This document shows, one piece after another, positions 6,165 through 12,205 of a stretch of DNA of 12,205 nucleotides. Under the pieces are notes generated by a model, which was not told the DNA's origin, searched no databases, and saw nothing but the letters and a program-made list of their open reading frames with translations. Each line of letters starts with the position of its first letter. Within the stretch, counting starts at the first letter, position 1. The position numbers were made by a program, and so were the translations under genes. This DNA is from Candidatus Gastranaerophilales bacterium (GTDB taxonomy: Bacteria > Cyanobacteriota > Vampirovibrionia > Gastranaerophilales > Gastranaerophilaceae), in assembly GCA_021202305.1 (NCBI GenBank), contig JAJQDG010000064.1, positions 2,200-14,404 of the forward strand. The letters run 5' to 3'.

Positions 6165-6892
6165 AAGATAAAATAGTCCTTGCGCTTGATGTTGAAACAA
6201 TGGATGAAGTTAAAATGCTTGTTGATAAACTTGCACCCTACAGCGGAATATTTAAGGTAGGATTGCAGCTTTTTTGCGGATTCGGACTTGAAATTGTACG
6301 ATATATTCAATCAAAAAATGCAGGGTTCTTTTTGGATGTCAAACTCCATGACATTCCTAATACCGTAAGAAAAGCAAGCGAAAATATTGTTTTAAACGGC
6401 GCAAGTTTTTTTAATGTACACACAACGGGCGGACTTCAAATGATGAAAGCGGCAAGACAGGGGGCAGACGATGCGGCAGATAAAATCAGTGCAAAACGTC
6501 CGGTAATTCTTGGTGTTACCATGCTTACAAGCATTGCGCAGAATGTTTTTGACGATGAATTTAAAATAAATAAAAATGTTTCGGATTTTGCGCTTGAACT
6601 TGCATATCTTGCAAAAGAAGCGGGGCTTGACGGAGTTGTGGCTTCCGCTGTTGAAGTTGAAAGAATTAAAAGGGAGCTTGGAGCGGATTTTAAGGTTTTG
6701 TGTCCGGGGATACGCCCGAAATATGCACTTATAAATGACCAAAAACGGGTTGCAACGCCAAGCGAAGCGCTAAATAGAGGCGCAGATTATATTGTGCTTG
6801 GAAGGGCGGTAACTAAAGCAGATGACCCGACAGATGCAATGAAGAAAATTTATGAAGAAATAAGGGAAAATGAAAAATGTATACAACATTAA
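6158..6892 (+). CDS. pyrF: Orotidine 5'-phosphate decarboxylase
   Basis: Decarboxylates OMP to UMP, the last step. The 244 residues show VLALDVET with Asp11 near the N-terminus, Lys33 in FKVGLQLF, the catalytic FLDVKLHDIPNTV with Asp60, Lys62 and Asp65, the phosphate-site segment PGIRP, and GADYIVLGRAVTKADDP near the C-terminus. These and the length place it in the standard bacterial PyrF group (230-245 residues). The ATG has AAAGGG eight bases upstream and overlaps the pyrC stop by 7 nt; the 3' end overlaps carA by 16 nt. Confidence 0.96.
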   Translation: MLKDKIVLALDVETMDEVKMLVDKLAPYSGIFKVGLQLFCGFGLEIVRYIQSKNAGFFLDVKLHDIPNTVRKASENIVLNGASFFNVHTTGGLQMMKAARQGADDAADKISAKRPVILGVTMLTSIAQNVFDDEFKINKNVSDFALELAYLAKEAGLDGVVASAVEVERIKRELGADFKVLCPGIRPKYALINDQKRVATPSEALNRGADYIVLGRAVTKADDPTDAMKKIYEEIRENEKCIQH

Positions 6893-8001
6893 TACTTGAG
6901 GACGGAACTGTTATAAAAGGGGGACATTTTGGCGGATACGGCACAAAAATCGGCGAAATAGTTTTCAATACCTCAATGACCGGATATCAGGAAATTTTAA
7001 CCGACCCGAGTTATGCAAATCAAATAATAATTATGACATACCCTGAAATAGGCAATTACGGCATAAACCCTGACGATTTTGAATCAACTGCGCCTTTTTG
7101 CCTTGGATTTGCGGTAAAAAATTGCTGCAAAGCAAAATCGCATTACAAATCAAATCAAACGCTTTCCGATTATCTTGAAAAAAACAACATAATCGGAATT
7201 GAAGATATTGATACAAGAACTCTTGTAATTAAAATTCGCGAAAAAGGTACAATGAAATGTATGATAACGACGGATGAAATACTTTCCGAAGATGATATAA
7301 CTCAAAGAATTGCGGCAATTTGCGTACATAGAGCGGATAAAGAAATTGTATTAAAAGTTTCATCAAAAGAAAAGTACACGCTAAACCCTGCAGGTGAAAT
7401 TGACCTTGCCCTGATTGATTACGGGTGCAAATCCGGAATTATTAATTCGCTTGTTCAAAGGGGTTGTAAAGTTACCGTTTATCCTGCAAATACAAGTGCT
7501 GATGAAATTTTATCGGGCGGACATTCAAATTTGTTTTTATCAAACGGCCCGGGGGATCCTGAAGATTGCACTGTTGAATTAGAAACAATCGAAAAGCTGA
7601 TAGGAAAAATTCCTATTTTTGGAATTTGCCTCGGGTATCAGCTTCTTGCAATTGCGCTCGGGGCAAAAACATACAAGCTTAAATACGGTCATAGGGGCGG
7701 AAATCACCCCTGTATAAATTTACAGACAAACAGTGTAATGATAACAAGCCAAAACCACGGCTATGCGGTTGATTCAAAAACATTATCCGGAATTATGCTT
7801 CAAACGTATAAAAATTTAAATGATGACACAATGGAAGGTTTTTCTGCCGAACGTCTTAAAATTTTTGCAGTGCAGTTTCACCCGGAAGCAAACCCGGGGC
7901 CCGTCGATGCGAGCGTAATTTTTGACGATTGGATTAAACTTATGAAAGAATATCAGGCGCTTCCGAAACGTAAAGCGGACGATATGGCGAAAGTAGGGTA
8001 A
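6877..8001 (+). CDS. carA: Carbamoyl-phosphate synthase small (glutaminase) subunit
   Basis: Hydrolyses glutamine and channels ammonia to CarB. The N-terminal CarA domain (1-150) has LILEDGT and FNTSMTGYQEILTDPSY (30-46); IDTR is at 111-114. The class I glutaminase domain follows, with nucleophile Cys251 in GICLGYQLLA, the HRGGNHP segment (272-278), and catalytic His335 and Glu337 in FHPEANPGP. The 374 residues match the family. The start, 16 nt inside pyrF, gives the expected N-terminus and has AAGGGA nine bases upstream. It lies one base from carB, as expected for a 1:1 complex. No separate arginine-pathway genes are near, so whether this synthase also serves arginine synthesis cannot be told. 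Confidence 0.96.
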   Translation: MYTTLILEDGTVIKGGHFGGYGTKIGEIVFNTSMTGYQEILTDPSYANQIIIMTYPEIGNYGINPDDFESTAPFCLGFAVKNCCKAKSHYKSNQTLSDYLEKNNIIGIEDIDTRTLVIKIREKGTMKCMITTDEILSEDDITQRIAAICVHRADKEIVLKVSSKEKYTLNPAGEIDLALIDYGCKSGIINSLVQRGCKVTVYPANTSADEILSGGHSNLFLSNGPGDPEDCTVELETIEKLIGKIPIFGICLGYQLLAIALGAKTYKLKYGHRGGNHPCINLQTNSVMITSQNHGYAVDSKTLSGIMLQTYKNLNDDTMEGFSAERLKIFAVQFHPEANPGPVDASVIFDDWIKLMKEYQALPKRKADDMAKVG

Positions 8002-8002
8002 A

Positions 8003-11000
8003 ATGGGAAAAGATTCAAGCTTAAAAAAAGTAATGGTAATAGGCTCGGGCCCCATTGTAATAGGGCAGGCGGCAGAATTTGATTACGCGGGCGTTCAGGC
8101 ATGCAGAGCGCTGAAAGAGGAAAATATCAGGGTTATTCTTGTAAATTCAAATCCTGCAACAATTATGACCGATGAAAATATTGCGGATAAAGTCTATATA
8201 GAGCCTTTAGATATAGAAATTCTTGAAGATATTATAAAAAAAGAGCGTCCCGACGGGCTTATAGCTTCTTTAGGGGGGCAAACCGGACTTAACCTTGCAA
8301 TGGAACTTCATAAAAACGGCATACTTGAAAAATATAATTTAAGATTACTGGGTACCAATATCGATTCAATAAATAAAGCAGAAGACAGAGAGCAATTTAA
8401 AAATTTAATGAAAGAAATAAATGAACCCGTTCCTGAATCTGAAATTGTATCAAACTATGAGGATGCCAAAAAATTTGCGCAAAGAATAGGTTTTCCTATT
8501 ATTATACGCCCCGCCTTTACATTAGGCGGCTCAGGGGGCGGCATTGCAAAAAACGAAGCCGAATATGACCGGTATGTAACAACCGGTTTGCAGCAATCAC
8601 CCATAAATCAAATTCTGGTTGAAAAAAGCATTGCGGGACTTAAAGAAGTCGAATATGAAGTCATGCGCGATTCAAATGACAGCTGCATTATCGTCTGTAA
8701 TATGGAAAATATGGATCCTATCGGTATTCATACGGGCGATTCAATCGTTGTTGCGCCCAGTCAAACTCTTACAAATAATGAATATCAAATGCTCAGGACT
8801 TCTGCCATAAAAATTATACGCGCGCTTAAAATTGAAGGCGGGTGCAATGTACAATTTGCGCTTGATACCGTTTCAAATCAATATTATGTAATAGAAGTAA
8901 ACCCCCGGGTTTCACGCTCATCTGCGCTTGCAAGCAAGGCAACAGGGTATCCCATTGCAAAAGTTACTACAAAAATTGCCGTAGGATACAAGCTTTTTGA
9001 AATTCAAAATGCAATTACTAAAAAAACCGTTGCCGCATTTGAACCTTCGCTTGATTATGTTGTTATAAAAATTCCAAAATGGCCCTTTGATAAATTTGCG
9101 GAGGGCGATAGAATTTTAGGCACAAAAATGAAAGCCACCGGAGAAATTATGGCAATAGGAAGAACCTTCAACAGCGCCTTTAAAAAGGCTGTAGCCTCTC
9201 TGGAAGAAAAAAATCCGGGGTTAACATGCCGGTTGGAATTTGAAAACCTGCAAACAAAAGAACTTTTAGACGCCCTTGAAATTCAGGATGACAGAAGAAT
9301 ATTCAGAGTATCGGAAGCCCTAAAGCGCGGTATAACGCCCGAAGAAACGGCGAAAATTACAAAAATAGATTACTGGTTCATATCAAAAATAAAGGAAATT
9401 GTCGAGTTTGAAAAATTTCTTGCAGCAAATAAATTAACAAAAGAAATTTATTTAAAAGCAAAAGAACAGGGGTTTTTGGATTCTGAAATAGAAGAAATAA
9501 CAGGAGTAAATAATTTTGACCAATTTAACGTTCATGCAAGTTTTAGGATTGTAGATACCTGCGCTGCTGAATTTTGCGCAAAAACACCTTATTTTTATTC
9601 AACATATAATGAAGAGTCTGAATTTATAAAATCCGAAAACAAAAAGGGGAATATTCTTGTTTTAGGCTCAGGCCCCATTAGAATAGGGCAGGGAATAGAA
9701 TTTGACTATTGTTCGGTGCATGCATCATGGGCAATTACCGAAAACGGATTTGATTCCGTTATGATAAATTCTAACCCTGAAACTCTTTCTACTGATTTTG
9801 ATATAGCGGACAGACTTTATTTTGAACCTATGAACATAGAAAACGTTATGAACGTTGTTAAATGTGAAAAACCTATGGGCGTTATGGTTCAATTTGGAGG
9901 GCAGACCGCAATTAATCTGGCAGAAAAACTCCACCAAAACGGTGTTAAAATTTTAGGCAGTTCGCTTGAAACAATTAACGCTCTTGAGGACAGAAAAATT
10001 TTTGCCAAACTCCTTCAAGATTTAAAAATCCCGCAGCCGAAAGGCAAAGGGGTAAAAAGCGCAGCGGAAGCCTTGAGCGCAACAAAAGAACTCGGATATC
10101 CAGTTCTTGTACGCCCCAGTTACGTAATCGGCGGGCGCGGAATGCAGGTTGTATACAATGATGAAGAACTTTTAACTTATATAAATCAGGCATTCAAATT
10201 TTCTTCGGAACACCCCGTTTTAATTGATCAATATATAGAAGGGCAAGAAGTTGAATTAGATGCAATTTCAGACGGCAAAGACGTTTTAATTCCGGGGATT
10301 TGCGAGCATATTGAACGCGCCGGAGTTCATTCCGGAGATTCTATGAGCATATATCCAAGCCGCAACATAACAAAAAAACATGAAAGAATGCTTGTAAAAT
10401 ACGCAAAACAAATTGCTAAAAAAACAAATATAAAGGGGCTTTTTAATATTCAATTTATTATTAAAGACGACATTGCATACGTTATTGAAGTAAACCCGCG
10501 CGCCTCGCGCACCGTGCCTATTATGTCAAAAGTAACGGGCATTCCCATGGCAAAACTTGCCGTAAATATTATTTTAGGAAAAAGCCTCAAATCTCAAGGG
10601 TTCGGAAGCGGCTTATATAAAAAAACAAGGCTTGTTTCAGTCAAAATGCCGGTGTTTAGTTTTCAAAAACTAAACAGAATTGACCCTGCGCTTGCACCTG
10701 AAATGAAATCTACGGGCGAAGTTTTAGGAATAGATACAAGCTATAAACGCGCGCTTTTAAAAGCATTTATTGCAGGGGGATATAAATTCGGGCAAAGAAA
10801 ACAGAGGGTTCTTGTTTCTCTTAATGACCATTATAAAAAGCCCGCACTTAAAATAGTAAAAAAGATGTTTAATCAAGGGTATTTTATAATGGCAACCTGG
10901 GGAACACATAAATTTCTTGAACAAAACGGGGTACCGAGCAAAATGATTGAAAAATTTATGCTGGATAAACTTCAAAAACGCATGAAAGAAGGACGTTTGA

Positions 11001-11230
11001 GTTTTATTATAAATACGCCGACCTTAGGCAAAAATTCTCAAACAACGGGCTTTCAAATAAGGACAATTGCGGAAATGTACTGCATACCCTGTTTTACCTG
11101 CATTGATACGGCACGCGCATATTTAAGCGCGGTTAAAACCTACGATAAAAAAATCCGTCTTACAACAGACACTGTTTCAAACTACCGCAAAAAACACTTT
11201 TTTGATTTTCTTTTAAGGAATAAATCATAA
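8003..11230 (+). CDS. carB: Carbamoyl-phosphate synthase large subunit
   Basis: Makes carbamoyl phosphate from bicarbonate, two ATP and ammonia supplied by CarA. The 1075 residues match the full-length family. The carboxyphosphate half has GSGPIVIGQAAEFDYAG, SLGGQTGLNLA and VIEVNPRVSRSSALASKATG. A linker/oligomerisation region carries RIVDTCAAEF; the carbamate half starts near residue 549 with GSGPIRIGQGIEFDYC and has VQFGGQTAINLA and VIEVNPRASRTVPIMSKVTG. A C-terminal MGS-like allosteric domain starts near residue 931 (VLVSLNDHYKK, ATWGTHKFL, FIINTPTLG). In that domain the usual EGRP-type motif before the INTP strand is replaced by KFMLDKLQKRM. AGGG ends four bases before the ATG. It is the last operon gene, followed by a hairpin terminator. 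Confidence 0.97.
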   Translation: MGKDSSLKKVMVIGSGPIVIGQAAEFDYAGVQACRALKEENIRVILVNSNPATIMTDENIADKVYIEPLDIEILEDIIKKERPDGLIASLGGQTGLNLAMELHKNGILEKYNLRLLGTNIDSINKAEDREQFKNLMKEINEPVPESEIVSNYEDAKKFAQRIGFPIIIRPAFTLGGSGGGIAKNEAEYDRYVTTGLQQSPINQILVEKSIAGLKEVEYEVMRDSNDSCIIVCNMENMDPIGIHTGDSIVVAPSQTLTNNEYQMLRTSAIKIIRALKIEGGCNVQFALDTVSNQYYVIEVNPRVSRSSALASKATGYPIAKVTTKIAVGYKLFEIQNAITKKTVAAFEPSLDYVVIKIPKWPFDKFAEGDRILGTKMKATGEIMAIGRTFNSAFKKAVASLEEKNPGLTCRLEFENLQTKELLDALEIQDDRRIFRVSEALKRGITPEETAKITKIDYWFISKIKEIVEFEKFLAANKLTKEIYLKAKEQGFLDSEIEEITGVNNFDQFNVHASFRIVDTCAAEFCAKTPYFYSTYNEESEFIKSENKKGNILVLGSGPIRIGQGIEFDYCSVHASWAITENGFDSVMINSNPETLSTDFDIADRLYFEPMNIENVMNVVKCEKPMGVMVQFGGQTAINLAEKLHQNGVKILGSSLETINALEDRKIFAKLLQDLKIPQPKGKGVKSAAEALSATKELGYPVLVRPSYVIGGRGMQVVYNDEELLTYINQAFKFSSEHPVLIDQYIEGQEVELDAISDGKDVLIPGICEHIERAGVHSGDSMSIYPSRNITKKHERMLVKYAKQIAKKTNIKGLFNIQFIIKDDIAYVIEVNPRASRTVPIMSKVTGIPMAKLAVNIILGKSLKSQGFGSGLYKKTRLVSVKMPVFSFQKLNRIDPALAPEMKSTGEVLGIDTSYKRALLKAFIAGGYKFGQRKQRVLVSLNDHYKKPALKIVKKMFNQGYFIMATWGTHKFLEQNGVPSKMIEKFMLDKLQKRMKEGRLSFIINTPTLGKNSQTTGFQIRTIAEMYCIPCFTCIDTARAYLSAVKTYDKKIRLTTDTVSNYRKKHFFDFLLRNKS

Positions 11231-11260
11231 AAAGAGGATGGCTTTTTGGCCACCCTCTTT
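11231..11260. terminator. Shared hairpin terminator between convergent genes
   Basis: AAAGAGG (11231-11237) pairs with CCTCTTT (11254-11260) and TGGC (11239-11242) with GCCA (11249-11252), with one A/C mismatch and a 6-nt loop. On the - strand the stem is followed by a T-rich run into the end of carB; on the + strand the T residues are only in the stem. It starts one base after the carB stop and lies 17 bases from the end of the - strand gene, so it probably serves both. Confidence 0.75.
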
Positions 11261-11277
11261 AATCAGAAGAAATTTAA

Positions 11278-12205
<928 letters not shown>

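Overview
The window is a low-GC bacterial chromosome segment. Its centre is a complete eight-gene operon for de novo UMP synthesis (2148-11230, + strand, order pyrK-pyrD-pyrE-pyrB-pyrC-pyrF-carA-carB). On either side lie acidic, low-complexity proteins that I do not recognise. Purine-rich Shine-Dalgarno sequences, A/T-rich third codon positions and intrinsic terminators with T-tracts point to an AT-rich bacterium. The dihydroorotate dehydrogenase is the NAD-linked class 1B type (PyrD plus the iron-sulfur/FAD subunit PyrK), which is common in anaerobes and fermenters. An uncultured, possibly gut-associated anaerobe outside the classical model groups is plausible, but the phylum cannot be fixed from this sequence alone.

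Left flank (1-1135, + strand): the C-terminal part of a large protein, open at the window edge. It has 60-residue tandem repeats that are partly identical at DNA level, then a diverged third repeat, an acidic stretch, a Thr/Ser/Asn/Asp tract with 15 Asp-Asn-Ser triplets, and a very acidic tail. It is followed by two perfect 59-bp direct repeats, each able to fold into a long imperfect hairpin. A small unknown acidic protein then follows on the - strand (start at 1938, stop at 1453), with its own terminator and a recognisable promoter.

Central operon: every junction overlaps by 4-16 nt or is separated by 0-3 nt, so the genes are probably transcribed and translated as one unit. CarA/CarB make carbamoyl phosphate, PyrB carbamoyl-aspartate, PyrC dihydroorotate, PyrD/PyrK orotate, PyrE OMP and PyrF UMP. 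Just upstream of pyrK, in the divergent promoter region, sits a strong intrinsic-terminator hairpin whose T-tract abuts the pyrK Shine-Dalgarno. No gene precedes it on this strand for 1 kb, so it looks like a leader attenuator. A 10-codon leader reading frame and a competing upstream pairing are possible regulatory parts. No pyrR, pyrI or uracil permease gene is present.

Two operon proteins look unusual: a 311-residue dihydroorotase that keeps the class I metal ligands but lacks the N-terminal flanking segment and a section between two ligands, and a CarB whose C-terminal allosteric domain lacks the usual EGRP-type motif.

Right flank (11231-12205): a hairpin terminator shared by convergent genes, then the C-terminal part of an acidic, Cys-free protein on the - strand. 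Its reading frame stays open to the window edge through a hexanucleotide repeat that encodes alternating Ala-Gln.
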